The position numbers and the translations under genes were made by a program. The notes under the pieces are model-generated. The model ran no database searches. It was not told where the DNA came from and saw only the letters and a list, made by a program, of their open reading frames with translations. Shown piece by piece: positions 43,990 through 55,381 of a stretch of 64,000 nt of DNA. Position 1 is the first letter of the stretch. The number at the start of each line of letters is the position of its first letter. The stretch lies in contig JALIZF010001794.1 of assembly GCA_029948255.1 (NCBI GenBank), forward strand, positions 310,001-374,000, given 5' to 3'. This DNA comes from Telmatactis stephensoni (taxonomy: Eukaryota; Cnidaria; Anthozoa; Actiniaria; Isophelliidae).

Positions 43990-45746
43990 AATAGCTGGAA
44001 AGATCTAACCTCGGATAGAGAGATCCTTAGGTGTGTCGCTGGGCTAAAAATAGTATTTGACGGAAAACCACAGCAACACCGAGCTTACACGCCTAATTTT
44101 AGTAAAAAGGAACAATTAGCCATAGAAAATGAACTTGAAAAATTGGAGAAAAAACAGGTCATAGAGGCCACCGGGCATGACAATGGTGAGATTATCTCTC
44201 CCATTTTCTTCAGACCTAAAAAGGACGGAAGCCACAGGCTTATCCTTAATCTAAAGAAACAACCAATTCTCGCCAAAAGTTCATTTCAAAATGGATACTT
44301 TGCATACCGTGCTAAAACTCGTTCAGCGCAATTGTTTCATGTCGTCCACATACACATGCATGCCTAATGGGCTGTCGTGCGCGCCACATTCACGAAATTG
44401 CTGAAACCTCCCCTTGCTATGCTACATCGCATGGGACACATTGTACTCGGTTACATTGATGATTTCTTCCTGCAGGGCGACACCTATCATGACTGCACAA
44501 GAAACGTCATTGATACTTGCAATATTTTAGAGTCACTTGGGTTTTACATTCACCCGGACAAATTGGTTTTCAACCCGTGTCAGCAAATAGTGTTTTTGGG
44601 GTTTAACATTAACTCGGCTACCATGACAGTAACCTTGACAGAGGAAAAAATGAGGAAATTAGAATCCTTATGCAAATCTCTTCACAACAAGTCTAAACAA
44701 ACTGTGCGCGAAACGGCGCAGACAATAGGCACGATTATTTCGTCATTTCCCGGATCAAGATTTGGTCCCCTTTATTTCTGCGCGCTCGAAAGAGATAAGA
44801 CAAAAGAGCTCAAGGTGAATAAGGGGAATTTTGACAGCTACATGACACTGTTACCTAACGCCCTACTTGAATTAGATTGGTGGGTAGACAATGCCGCTAC
44901 ATGCTATGGCCTTATAACACTGCCTGAACCTGACTGTACACTCACAACAGATGCATGTAACGAAGGTTGGGGGGCCGTGTATGAGAATAGATCTACTGGG
45001 GGCTTTTGGACCTTGGAGGAAAAAAGCCATCATATCAATTATCTTGAATTATTAGCCGTTTTTTTAGGAAAGCAAACATTCCTTAGTACCCTCAAAAACA
45101 AACACGTGCGACTTATGATAACAGCACGTCAGTTGCCCTTGTTAACAACATGGGTACAAGCCACTCCAACAAACTTAATTCCCTTTGTAAAGAGATGTGG
45201 GAATGGGCCATTGCACGGTGCCTCTGGCTTAGCGCAGCACATATTGCGGGCAAACTCAACACGAGGGCAGATTTAGAGTCTCGTGATAACTGCTCTACAC
45301 ATGAGTGGAGACTAAACCCACTGATGTTAAAAGAGGCACTACACGACCTCGAGGTCACGCCTAAAATCGATCTATTTGCGTCACGCATAAACAACCAGTT
45401 ACCAACATATGTCTCTTACCGGCCGGACCCTGGTGCATTCGCAATTGACGCACTGTCCACATCATGGACTAATCTAGAATTCTATGTATTTCCTCCCTTT
45501 AGCTTAGTACCACATGTCCTCAAGAAAATACAAGACGACAAGGCCTCAGGAATATTAGTGGTACCGGATTGGCCAACGCAGGCCTGGTATCCGAAAGTAA
45601 TGAAGTTTTTAACGCAACCACCAATACCCCTGAGGCCACACAAGAAGCTACTGGAGCTTCCACATCAACCTCGGAAAACTCACCCACTATGGCCAAAATT
45701 GACCCTTCTAGTGTGCCACTTATCAGGGAAAATCTTAATCGATTAG
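43990..45746 (+). pseudogene. DIRS RT/RNase H/methyltransferase-like polyprotein, frameshifted
   Basis: Pieces in order: leader (WKDLTSDREILRCVAGLK), fingers (FFRPKKDGSHRLILNLKK), then shifts and a deletion near 44345 that removes the first RT Asp motif (S-I-D-L-x-D-A-Y). Next come MPNGLSCAP, GYIDDFFLQGDTYHDC with the YIDD box, and the RNase H strands LTTDACNEGWGAVYENRSTG and INYLELLAV. Near 45120 a small deletion shifts the frame and removes the third RNase H Asp. The rest continues with GTSHSNKLNSLCKEMWEW, DLFASRINNQLPTYVSYRPD and FPPFSLVPHV. The order is as in element 1. It cannot be functional. Confidence 0.85.
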
Positions 45747-46682
45747 GCCTGTCAACGGAGGCGCGTGACATTGTAATGGCATCGTGGCGCACCTCAACGT
45801 GTAAACAATATCACACATACTTGGCACGCTGGGAAGCGTACTGCAAAGAGCGGGGTATTACAATTTTCCAATCAACCATCTACCATGGTATTGAATTTTT
45901 AGTAGACCTTTATAAACGGGGTCTCGGCTATAGCTCTATAAATACTGCTAGATCCGCGCTATCTACAATAATATCTACGACGCATGGCACCTTTGGAAAC
46001 CATCCATTAGTGATAAGATTTCTGAAAGGGGTTTTTGAAATGAAACCTTCCCTACCCAGGTACACCTTAATGTGGGATGTAGGGACAGTTCTTAAATTCC
46101 TAGCTGATATGCCACCAACTCCTAGCCTTAAACAACTGACCACGAAATTGACAATGTTATTGAGTCTAATAACGGGTCAGAGATGTCAAACGCCAAGTAA
46201 ACTTGACAAACTTTATGCAACGTAAATCGGACAAATACATATTCACGATCCGTGAGACGCTTAAAACTTCCAAACCTGGGAGACACATAGACCCTATAGA
46301 ACTTCATGAATATAAGGCAGACAATCGACTTTGCATCGTTAAGCTAATTACGTTATATTTAGCAAAAACGTCAGGTTTACAAAAACCGGAAGTCACGAAA
46401 CTTCTCATCAGCTACGCGAAACCGCACAGGGCAGTGAAGAGTTCCACCATTGAAAAATGGGTCAAGTTGACAATGGCAGATGCAGGTATTGATACTACCG
46501 TTTTTTCAGCACACAGTGGAAGATCAGCTTTGACATCTTACGCTAAATCAGCTGGTATTCCCCTCAAGGACATATTGAAAGCTGGGGGATGGGCTAACGC
46601 ACAAACATTTGCCACATATTATGATAAGCCACTGACAAGAAACTTTGGTACCTCTATTTTAGATTACTATTCACGATCGTAG
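45690..46682 (+). pseudogene. DIRS tyrosine recombinase, one frameshift
   Basis: The likely ATG is at about 45689 (MAKIDPSSVPLIRENLNRLG). N-terminal domain: SWRTSTCKQYHTYLARWEAY and NTARSALSTIIST. Catalytic domain: first Arg in TGQRCQT just before a frameshift at about 46195; then KTSKPGRHIDPIEL, the second box FSAHSGRSAL with His and Arg both present, GGWANAQTF and the nucleophile region TYYDKPL. It ends at a TAG (46680-46682). Its H-x-x-R box is intact, unlike element 1, but the frameshift separates it from the first catalytic Arg. Confidence 0.85.
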
Positions 46683-46898
46683 AGTTTATATATAAGCGTC
46701 AGTCATATAATGACTCTCATCTATTTGCATCATAAAAGTGATAAAACTGTAAATTCTGTCCTGTTACTGGTATAGGAAATATATCTATGAATACTTGATC
46801 AGATGTGGTTTTATATCTGTTGAGCTCGTTTTGCCACGCATATTCAGGACATCAAAATCTCATGTGTCTCCGTAGTGACGTAGACTGATGACGTGATA

Positions 46899-46951
46899 GA
46901 ATTTACAAATTAAACGAGACTTACCTGTAAGTCGATGTTTGATTAGAATTC
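46899..46951. promoter_or_regulatory. Palindromic block at right end of DIRS element 2
   Basis: GAATTTACAAATTAAACGAG followed by ACTTACCTGTAAGT and GTTTGATTAGAATTC. Shares the core and left arm with 23483-23539 of element 1 although the two elements' terminal repeats differ. Candidate recombinase site; inferred. Confidence 0.45.
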
Positions 46952-48357
46952 AAAAAAAGATCAAAATTCTTCATTTATTATTTTCTACTACAATAAGCAC
47001 AAGAATGAAGTCCGCTAATTCATCGCCCTTCGTTGACTGCCAAATACCTTGATAAGCTAATATATGTCTATTTTTCTCATTTTCCCTTATAGAAACAAGA
47101 GGCACCAAAGAGGCCATAGCTTTTATTTCTTCTTTTTATCTTGTGTATGTTAATTGCAACTATAATTCTGTTAGTCCTTTATGAATATACATATTTTAAT
47201 TTAGTATCTATAACATAGGGCAGAATTGAGGGACATCAAGGAGTGTTAACTCAATTAACTAACCCTCTGAGCATGCAAAGTTCGAATCTTAAGCTTGATT
47301 TAACAAAGAATATGGCCAAATTGGCATCGGTCGTGATGACCTTTTTGCTTGCAAGTGCTTGAATATTTCGAAATTCAACAAAGTTCACGCAAATTATCAA
47401 CATGGAGATGTTATTCTACATGATGATATATTGAACTTGGTGCTGGTTTAAAAATTCGCATTGGAAATCGAGTTTGGAGAAAAAAAAACTTTAAAGAAGT
47501 TCAAGCTTGATTGCATTACTTCCCTCTTGGCCACATCATCAACTTAGGCTACTGCAGAGGATGCTTCTTGTGGATATTCAGGACAACATTTTCCAGAATG
47601 GATAATTTTGAACAATCAAATTGAGTTATAGTTTTTTTTTTTGTTTTTTTTTTATTTATTTTATTTTATCTCCAAAGATGAAGAAAGGGCAAAATATAGT
47701 AAACTAATAATATGCCCTTTAAAATGATAATAATGATAGTATTAATATATACATATACATACACACACATAAATTATATCTAAATTACAAGTTTGCAAAA
47801 TGAAGGTTTTCACACACAAAAAGGTATCTAAATATAATTAAGTTACAACACTAAATGCAAAAGTATTTATATATTTCTAGATAATAGAAATAGGATAGTC
47901 AATGTATTAATGATAAACTCAAGCAAGTTAAAGCCTGGGTTGTAGGCCAATTACAGCTAAAATAGTGTAAATGATAAATATATTATTATATGAATAGAAT
48001 TTAATCAACTTTCAAACATTTTAACATTGAAAGTTATTTTTGTTGGTACTTCTAAACATTTAATTTTCTTTAGATATTTTAGTAGTAAGACTGAGGGTAC
48101 AATAAAGTGTTGTTGTCAACAAGAATTTTGAGATTATGATGATGGGCATGTCGAGTTATAGAGTGGAATATGTTGATTTGCATATAGGGAGATCTGGAGC
48201 AAAAGAAAAGTGAGTTCATTTGGGAACATAAGACACAGACAGTAACACATTGTCTTACCATGCACAGTAAATAGCTTCAGTGACTTGTATTTCTTCTTCT
48301 TTCTTCTTTATTGTTTAGTAAGGAAGAAAACTTCAGTTAAAAAACCAAAGCCTCAAT
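46952..48357. other. No gene; T-rich tract suggests an antisense retroposon tail
   Basis: Positions 47629-47672 are nearly pure T with a following TTTATTTTATTTTATCTCC, which on the minus strand is a poly(A)-like tail. It may mark a retroposon lying between here and about 48340, but no coding part was found. The rest is AT-rich. Confidence 0.4.
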
Positions 48358-49394
48358 GTTAGTCCACTCCAATCTGTAGTAGTGTAGACTCAAAATACAT
48401 GCCAAGTAGTAACTTATTCAGTCGTTCATTTCACAGCTGTTACCATACATGATAAAAGTTTATTTATGTAGGCTCTTATTTTGAAAGTGAGACGTTTCAA
48501 AATATTATTCTTATATCATTTCCTAAGTTAACATATCATGGTTTACACGAAGGAGTATTATAAAATGGAAATTTATTTGTTGCTGTAAAATTCTAGAATG
48601 TTGATTGATCATGAAAATATATAATAATGACAGTGAAACAATAGTAACATCAAAATGTTTAGGCAAATCAAAAGGAAGGACAATTCTGGTAGTGAACGAC
48701 AATCAAGTGATAAAATTGCTGAAAAGTTATTACAAGCCACACAACATGCTATTTTACAAGATGGTCCATCGAAATTCTTTGAGGGATTGAATTATTTTGA
48801 TTTTCAGTTTGAAATTATGAGTAACATTTTTCTCAGTAAAAATTTTCTAATTTGGATGTACTTAATCAAGTACCGTTTTTTGAGGCTTGTAAACTGTTAG
48901 TCCACTCCAATCTGTAGTAGTGTAGACTCAAAATACATGCCAAGTAGTAACTTATCCAGTTGTTCATTTCACAGCTGGTAACATACATGATAAAAGTTTA
49001 TTTGTGTAGGCTCTTATTTTGAAAGTCATTTCCTAAGTTAACATATCATGGTTTACACAAAGGAGTATTATAAAATGGAAATTTATTTGTTGCACCTGGA
49101 ATTTTGAGGCACAAAAGGCAATTGAAAATTTATTCCTCATTTTATCAACTTCCACAGACTCCTTTCTAATATATCTCTTATCGTGTTATTACTTATTACG
49201 TTATTACATTATTATCTCTAATGAGATCGAAAGAGTGGTATGAAATTTTGACTTTGAAATGTGTTAATAAATCGTTGATTCGTAAGTATGCAGGATCGAT
49301 AAAAACCATGTCGAAAGTTGCTGTAAAATTCTAGAATGTTGATTGATCATGAACATATATAATATTGACAGTGAAACAATAGTAACATCAAAAT
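48358..49394. repeat. Local direct duplication, about 0.3-0.5 kb units
   Basis: 48358-48660 is repeated from 48897 to 49394 (both begin TTAGTCCACTCCAATCTGTA and contain ACATATCATGGTTTACAC). The second copy lacks about 35 bases near 49026 and carries an extra block at 49094-49318 flanked by GTTGC on both sides. Between the copies, 48664-48780 has an exon-like frame after TGTTTAG (RQSSDKIAEKLLQATQHAIL). Confidence 0.8.
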
Positions 49395-49514
49395 AATTAA
49401 AAATTCATCGCGTTCATCGTGATTCAATGATTGAACATTGTTAGTCATTTAAGTCAGAACACGTTCACCTAACGACGTCTGGTTCTTCAAATCGCTACCC
49501 TTGCTTTTTTGTAG

Positions 49515-49697
49515 TATCAAAGATGGATCAAGACTGTTGTTATCAAAACACTTGGGGCATCACATGATATGTGTACACAGAATAAAGCTGAAGACAAGCC
49601 CATACATTGTCAGTATTGCAACAAATCAAAACCAACAGAAGCTGATCTTTTGGTACACATGTTTAACAGACACGAACACTGTAGTCGCTCACACTGA
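49515..49697 (+). CDS. Exon with a single C2H2 zinc finger
   Basis: After a clear acceptor (CCTTGCTTTTTTGTAG ending 49514) the frame reads 60 codons to TGA at 49695-49697. It includes a classical C2H2 layout: C-x2-C-x12-H-x4-H (HCQYCNKSKPTEADLLVHMF, then NRHEHC). Neighbours are an RPA-like gene downstream on the same strand. One finger alone does not identify the gene; it is likely a terminal exon of a nucleic-acid-binding protein, possibly of transposon origin. Confidence 0.5.
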   Translation, partial: YQRWIKTVVIKTLGASHDMCTQNKAEDKPIHCQYCNKSKPTEADLLVHMFNRHEHCSRSH

Positions 49698-49939
49698 CAT
49701 TTAAGAACTGAAACTACCATCAACATAACGGCTTCAAAAAAATGGCTCATTTAGGAGCCACCAAATATGAAAAAGTAATGATCATGAGCTAAAACTGCCA
49801 AAATTTTCTAACTTCGATTTTTGGAAGTTAATCAAGTGATATACTGTTTTCAATTTATTGCATGAATCAAATGATTTTTGAAGAAAGCAAAACAAAAATA
49901 CAAAGGTTTTTGTATATAAAGCTAAAAAAAGCGCAAAGT

Positions 49940-50379
49940 TGTTTCACTCTAACGTGAAGGGATTAAAGTTGTTTGATATGAGTGACGAACTTGGATACGT
50001 ACATAATTTGTCCCCCACCAAACAGAGCAAAAGGATAAATGGGCCAAAGTATTTTAACTTTGATCTGCAGACTGATGCAAGAAACTACACCAGAGCTGTA
50101 TGCTTTGAGCCATCCCTACGACAGACAGAGGAAATTTTCAATCTTCCTGGACACCAGTCAAAGTGCGAAACATACAAAGAAAGCCGAACCTAGCAAACCC
50201 AGCCGATATGGACATTGTTGTTAGTAAACATTCAAGAGTTAAAGAAGCAAGTAACAATGACATTATGTTTGAGGCGGGGCCACCGCCTATGGATGCTGAA
50301 AGTCCATTAGTCACTGCAGAGGGCGCAAAAAATCTTGACCATGGACAACTAGTTTCTATCAAGGGACAACTAACAATGA
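49940..50379 (+). pseudogene. RPA-like OB-fold protein, N-terminal exon, frameshifted
   Basis: One frame gives YVHNLSPTKQSKRINGPKYF, NFDLQTDARNYTRAVCFEPS and LPGHQSK; a shift of one base at about 50162 continues with NPADMDIVVSKHSRVKEASN and NLDHGQLVSIKGQLTMK up to a donor (AAG|GTAGGT at 50379/50380). A beta-rich first part with 'Y-F-N-F-D-L-Q' and a later 'V-S-I-K-G-x-L' strand fit tandem OB folds of replication protein A large-subunit relatives. The frameshift suggests decay or a base error. The intron runs to 50540. Confidence 0.5.
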
Positions 50380-50540
50380 AGGTAGGTAGATAGGATAGAG
50401 ACGATTCAGCACAATGGGAGATCAGTCCGAGTTTTGAATGATGCAGCAATAACAGACCATAAGGGTGAGTTTCTCATATGCTGTTCTCAACATGCTATTC
50501 ATTATCAGAAAACTCATTTTGCATTTTTTTCTTTCTTTAG

Positions 50541-51114
50541 ACACCATCAAGTTTACTTTCTGGAATCGTGATGGAACAGAGGTGCCTGGATCATACCTGT
50601 TCAAGCATCTGAGAGTGAGAGATTTCAACTCTAAGAAACTGTTGTCTACTACATCAAACACTGAACTTCAACCGGTCGAAGAACAGTTCCCTTCTCCTGG
50701 TGATGATGTGTTAGAGAATGTTACTTCTATTCAAGTACACGGGTACAAGATGTTGGGCAACTTCTCCATGTGGTACACATGTCTCAACTGCCATAAGATG
50801 CTAACCGAAGTTTCATCCACCAACCAAACACCAAAGTGTACCAATTGCACAGCCATCATGTCGATTGGAGCATGTCCAAGGTTGGCCAGCATTCGAGTTG
50901 CCATTCAGCCTACCAACGAGAACACCGACGATATTTGGCTGACAGCTCCGCCAGTTACTCGATCGCTATAACCAAAGCAACCAAGGAAGACAAGTTGTAC
51001 TGTTTCAATCACCAGAAGATGAAATTTTCATGGTGCTACTTGGCATATCGTGCAAAATAACGTATGATAATGAAACCAACATTGTGCAATCCTGTGAATT
51101 TAACTAGGTTAGTT
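50541..51114 (+). pseudogene. RPA-like OB-fold and zinc-ribbon exon, frameshifted at its end
   Basis: Follows an acceptor (TTTTTTTCTTTCTTTAG ending 50540). The frame gives TIKFTFWNRDGTEVPGSYLF, a strand pattern like the RPA OB fold, then VLENVTSIQVHGYK, and a zinc ribbon YTCLNCHKM ... PKCTNCTAI (two Cys-x2-Cys pairs), as in the C-terminal ssDNA-binding domain of RPA70. A one-base shift near 50951 changes to a frame reading QLLDRYNQSNQGRQVVLFQS and ending at TAG (51112-51114). Probably a single-stranded-DNA-binding protein of a host paralogue or of a mobile element. Two shifts in about 1.1 kb argue for a pseudogene. Confidence 0.5.
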
Positions 51115-51520
51115 TCACTTAATGTTGTTTCATTCCTTTTTCATAGTACTCAAGTTGACATTAGAATGAACATTACATTAATAATAGTTTGAAATGTTAA
51201 GATTGATTGATCGATTGATTTCTTACAAGTGAGGTATAAACGTGATATGAAGATGAAATCAACATCATATCTATTTGACTACATTTTTCAAAAGTATCAG
51301 TGAACATTTACAATTAAGTTAGTATGAACATTACATAATATTTTATTTAAAATGTTAGTATCCGTTTCTTGCAACATAATGTACTATGAAAACAAAACCA
51401 ACATTGTCAGATCAATCTGACTACGTTTTAATACTAAAGTGAACATTTAACTGTACAGTTACAAGAACTAACTGTTGTCATTATGTTAACATTTGTCCTA
51501 TATAAAAGATGTTTATATTA
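51060..51520. repeat. Degenerate tandem repeats downstream of RPA-like gene
   Basis: Three diverged units spaced about 140-180 bases apart share AAACCAACATTG, TATGAACATTACAT and AAAATGTTA motifs (for example 51072, 51252 and 51389). Likely a decayed minisatellite in the 3' flank. No coding content. Confidence 0.5.
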
Positions 51521-51599
51521 AAAATGTTTCATTAAATGCTACAGTCTTCTTTGCTTTATTTGTGCCAATATAATTTTTAAATAACAGATTTCTTGATTA

Positions 51600-51633
51600 T
51601 TTATCTCCCCTTCGTATACGAAGGGAAGATAAA
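51600..51633. repeat. 34-bp near-perfect palindrome
   Basis: TTTATCTCCCCTTCG and its complement meet at the centre CGTATACG; one mismatched pair only. Isolated; no gene end nearby that it would terminate. Confidence 0.8.
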
Positions 51634-51754
51634 TACATCTCTGCTAGCAAGGTATTGATAAGATACAATTGTTAAAAAATAAGTGCTCCCAACCGCTTTT
51701 GTACAAACAGGATAAAACAGCAGTATGACTTGGTATTGAACAAGTATATAATAA

Positions 51755-51943
51755 AACAGATAGAAGAGGCTTTAGCGTGCTCAGTTCAGTTATGGAGCAC
51801 TCTGGAAAGCGAAAGAGCACTCAAGAAGTGAGGAGAAGCACTCGCTTACAGCTCGTGCTTCTCCCATCACTTCTTTCGTGCTATCGTCACTTTCCATCGT
51901 GCTCAATTACTGAATGGAGCACGGCAATGCCTCTTCTATTTGC
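51755..51943. mobile_element. Fold-back MITE, about 190 bp
   Basis: AGATAGAAGAGGC on the left pairs with GCCTCTTCTATTT on the right, and inner arms repeat GAGCAC/GTGCTC several times (AGGAGAAGCACTC pairs with CTCGTGCTTCTCC) around a short loop near 51850. Imperfect palindrome without coding capacity. Next to it, 51958-51968 carries the recurrent CAGGAAGCCCA motif. Confidence 0.65.
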
Positions 51944-52149
51944 GCTCAGTAATTACACAGGAAGCCCAATGCAAGTGTGCGAATTTAGAAGCTTTGTCAA
52001 AGGGTAGATTTATAAGGAGAGGTTCTGCGTGCAAATAATCGTGGTTGGCGTTCCTGTGGTTGACTAGACACAAAACTGAATTGGAATAAGTCTCATAAGT
52101 ATACTCCAACGGACGGAAATTGGCAGGGAAAAAAGCCAAAAGGAATATA

Positions 52150-52391
52150 TCCCCAACCTCGAGTTCAACTGCAGCAAGGACAGCAACATCCAACTTTACA
52201 TCTCAGAATCACTAACCCCAGCAAGGAAGAAACTCTTTGGTAAAGTCAACAAACTGAAGAAAGGCCTAAATTGGAAGTTCCTATGGACCAACAATGGCAA
52301 AATACATCTCAAGGAATCAGAGAATGCAACAAGGCACTACACATTCAACAACGAGGACGACTTCAATAAATTTGAACAGGATCACCGATAA
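52150..52391 (+). pseudogene. LINE ORF1 C-terminal fragment (transposase_22-like), copy 1
   Basis: The frame gives NIQLYISESLTPARKKLFGK, VNKLKKGLNWKFLWTNNGKI and FNNEDDFNKFEQDHR before TAA. 'L-x-E-S-L-T-P-x-x-x-x-L-F' followed by 'W-K-F-L-W-T-N-x-G-K-I' is the C-terminal nucleic-acid-binding domain of L1-type ORF1 proteins. Only this domain remains. Confidence 0.65.
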
Positions 52392-52714
52392 GTAACCTTA
52401 ATGCTATTGCTTTAACAACGTACATTACACAAATATAAACACTTTACAACTTATTGACTATGAACTACAATTTAATAGCTATAAACTTATTAGAATTCTG
52501 AACGTTAACATGAGATACGTTATAAATGAGATAAGTTTACTATACGTAAACTTTCTGAGCAAAACAGAGAGTTATTTTCACGAGTCAGGAAATGTTTAGT
52601 AACTTAAACTTCACTATAACTGATGGATGCAGCTTTGGCATCTAGCTTATGTAAGGCCACAGGTATCCCAAGCTGTATTCCCCTCTGGGCTCAATCCTTG
52701 GGCTGGGCACGAGT

Positions 52715-53221
52715 TAGTCCAGTCCCAGACTCTCTTTCTTGCCGCTCCAATACTCGCGGAGAAAGAGAGTCCAGTATAACTTGCATGCGCATGTGCAAAA
52801 TGAGCCAATCAATGGATTACTTAGTATTTTGCGAGCTTGCAATATGCAAATGTCAGTGTTTGGTAGCAGTGGTAGTGATGCGTATCGAAAAATTCACAAA
52901 TACGTCTTTCACAACTGTCCATCCGTAAATGGCCTGTAACTGCTCAAACTTTGGTAAAAGATTATAGTTGGTTTTTCCAAGTGCATAGCTCACTGAATCA
53001 ACAAATGGCTTTCCGAAATGAGACTAATATCGTGTATACAAAACACTTTCTTCTTCAGCCATCTTGAATCATTAGATGACTTTAGGATTTGTAACCACGC
53101 GATCACCACATGAATGTGGAGATCGCGTGGTCACTAAACTGACATGCGCATGGAAGTTATACTGGACTCTCTTTCTCCGCGAGTCCTGGAGCGGCAAGAA
53201 AGAGAGTGTGGGACTGGACTA
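52715..53221. mobile_element. Mutator-like MITE, 507 bp, 9-bp target duplication
   Basis: The direct repeat GGCACGAGT lies at 52706-52714 and 53222-53230. The element starts TAGTCCAGTCCCA and ends TGGGACTGGACTA; inverted terminal repeats run about 82 bp. Each terminal repeat is itself hairpin-forming (ACTCTCTTTCT ... AGAAAGAGAGT). Inside, 53094-53131 is another hairpin (CCACGCGATC ... GATCGCGTGG). No coding region. A 9-bp duplication with long terminal repeats is characteristic of Mutator/MULE elements. Confidence 0.85.
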
Positions 53222-53579
53222 GGCACGAGTAAACACACCATTGTGCATCTAGTTAGTTTTAATCTATTAATAACCAGTTAAATATTAGTCTATAGAAGGT
53301 TAATACTTTTTCTTTGCCAAAGGAAGAGAATTTTGTGAGAAAGATAAATTTGAAGGTGCATTTTAGGACTGTTGAAAGTGATGGCTTTCAATGATGCCAT
53401 GACGCCTAAGTCTGCATCTTCTTTACTGGATTTACTGTAATTTTCAACTCATTTAAATCAGCAAAAACTGATCATATTCTTTTCTCTCTTTTAATTCAGA
53501 AGATGTATCATCTTAATCAACAATATCTGAAATAATCACAGTTGAAATTCTTGATAAAACTTTTAGAGCTTGATTCGAT

Positions 53580-54315
53580 AACCAACTCAAAACTTTAAAA
53601 GACGTAGCTCACGGATATCACAATCTATCAAGAGAGCTAATCGATACTATTCAAACCAGCTTAGAGGATGAGATGGATTCTCTCAAGAATAGTTTGGATT
53701 TTATCTCAAACAAGTACGATGAAACCTCTAAATCACTTGAACGTATCATCAACAATAACAAGCATCTGAAAGCAGAAAATATCAAGCTTAAACAGGATGT
53801 CCAAAACCTCTCTGACAAAGTATCCAAATTAGAGGATAACGTCGAAGGCTGTAACTTATATCTAAGACGCGACTGTCTGGAAATACATGGCATCCCAGCA
53901 ACATCCGATTAGGACACTGATAGTTGTTGGGAAGTTCGGAGAGCTCCTTGAGATGGAAATCAAACCTGAAGACATATAGTCATCGTCTTCCAGCAAAGAA
54001 GGGAAAAGTCAGGCCTTTCATAGCCAAATTTACTAACCATAAGCTCAGACAGAGTACACCAGGCCAGAAAAAAACTCAAGAATTATACCTCTGCCGACCT
54101 TGGTTATGCTCACAATAACAAATGTATGTCAACGAGAGAGTATGACGAAGAAAGCAAAAGAGATCTTTATTAAGTCAAAATAAGTTCAAAAGAAGTACAA
54201 CTTAAAGTATGTCTGGACAAAGTATGGTAAAGTCTATGTAAAGCCAAATGGTACGTCCGAACCTATTTCATTACAGGATATCAGCAATTTTGAGGAACGT
54301 TATTCAGATGACTAA
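53580..54315 (+). pseudogene. LINE ORF1 protein (coiled coil plus C-terminal domain), copy 2, frameshifted
   Basis: Starts LKTLKDVAHGYHNLSRELID and continues through a long coiled coil (DSLKNSLDFISNKYDETSKS, LKAENIKLKQDVQNLSDKVS) to the hallmark YLRRDCLEIHGIP. After a stop at 53910 other frames continue with LLEMEIKPEDI, RPFIAKFTNHKLRQS and finally KYVWTKYGKVYVKPNGTSEP, ending FEERYSDD-stop at 54313-54315. This is the domain order of L1-type ORF1 RNA chaperones. At least three shifts. No adjacent ORF2 was recognised. Confidence 0.7.
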
Positions 54316-55381
54316 GACTGTCTTTATTAACTTTTTTCTATGGACATTTTGGTATTGATTGCCATAACATGCGTATGATCGATTGATCAGATCAATTGCC
54401 TGTTACACAAGTTTTTAGTGACAAGTTTTTATGTACCTGTATATGCTTTCACATGATTTCACTCATTTGACTCGTGAATATCGAGTATCGAGTCGAACAA
54501 GTCCATATTGTTTTCTTCAAGCTCATTAGCGACTCGATTGACTCGATACTCGATTGACTCGATACTTGTACTCTTGAGTGGAGGTTACGTTACTCGAGAG
54601 CAGTACTGTATATAAGCAGTGATTGACATCAACGAAAACAAGTGATTGGCATTGAGGAATGACTATCAATAGTTCTATGAGTAAATATATATAAATTTTA
54701 TCTTTATTATACTTTGTTTATGTTGAGATGCAATCATGAAAAATAATATCACATTTATTATGCCTAATTAAATAATGTCATTGACAATGACTTTGTCAAT
54801 TTCTAAAATAGCTATAAATAGTGCTACATGGTTATATATATAGATTTTATCTTTAGTATACTTTATGTTGAAAAATGTAATGATAAAAAATTTATATCAG
54901 GTTTATCGTGACCAATGAAAACAAACGGTTGACATTGACTTCATCGATATCTAAAATAGTTCTTCAGAGAACATAATATAGTACATTTAATCCTTTCACT
55001 CCCAAGCCCTCTGCAGCCTGGTACCCAGTTGTTCCCAGAGCCAATTAGGAGGCCAATTAAAATTTTTAGTCAATATTAAAACATATATGCTCAGTACAAA
55101 ATGGGACTTTCCCATACACTAATAACCAATCAAATATAGTGTTGAAGAGTTAGTTTAATGTTTAAACTTATAATTAGTCATTATTTAATAATATCATTCC
55201 AAACAAAACCTTGTGAAATTGAATTCATTAAAAAAATTTGAATTTCCCGCCATTATATGTTGTCTTTCAATTCATTTTATAACCATAAAGCTCGGCAAAA
55301 TTCAATTTGTTCTATGAGTATAGGTAAGTATAAGTGTCTACTTGATTCTAAAACTGTACAGTTGAATATTTAGCAGAAAAT
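54316..55381. other. No gene; short Ser-codon-like tandem repeat
   Basis: Positions 54470-54600 contain repeated CTCGATTGACTCGATA-type units. The rest is AT-rich sequence with TATATAAA-like strings and no coding signal. Confidence 0.5.

Larger units (their letters stand above)
43009..46904 (+). mobile_element. Second DIRS-type retrotransposon, degraded
   Basis: Inverted terminal repeats lie at 43009-43055 and 46859-46904 (CACGTCATCAGTCTAC, then CACTACGGAGACACATG, and complement). Gene order matches element 1: Gag-like, RT/RNase H/methyltransferase-like, tyrosine recombinase. Frameshifts, an internal deletion in the polymerase and a LINE-tail insertion in Gag make it inactive. The protein sequences are clearly diverged from element 1, so this is a different family. 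The same palindromic block (ACTTACCTGTAAGT) follows its right repeat. Confidence 0.85.
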
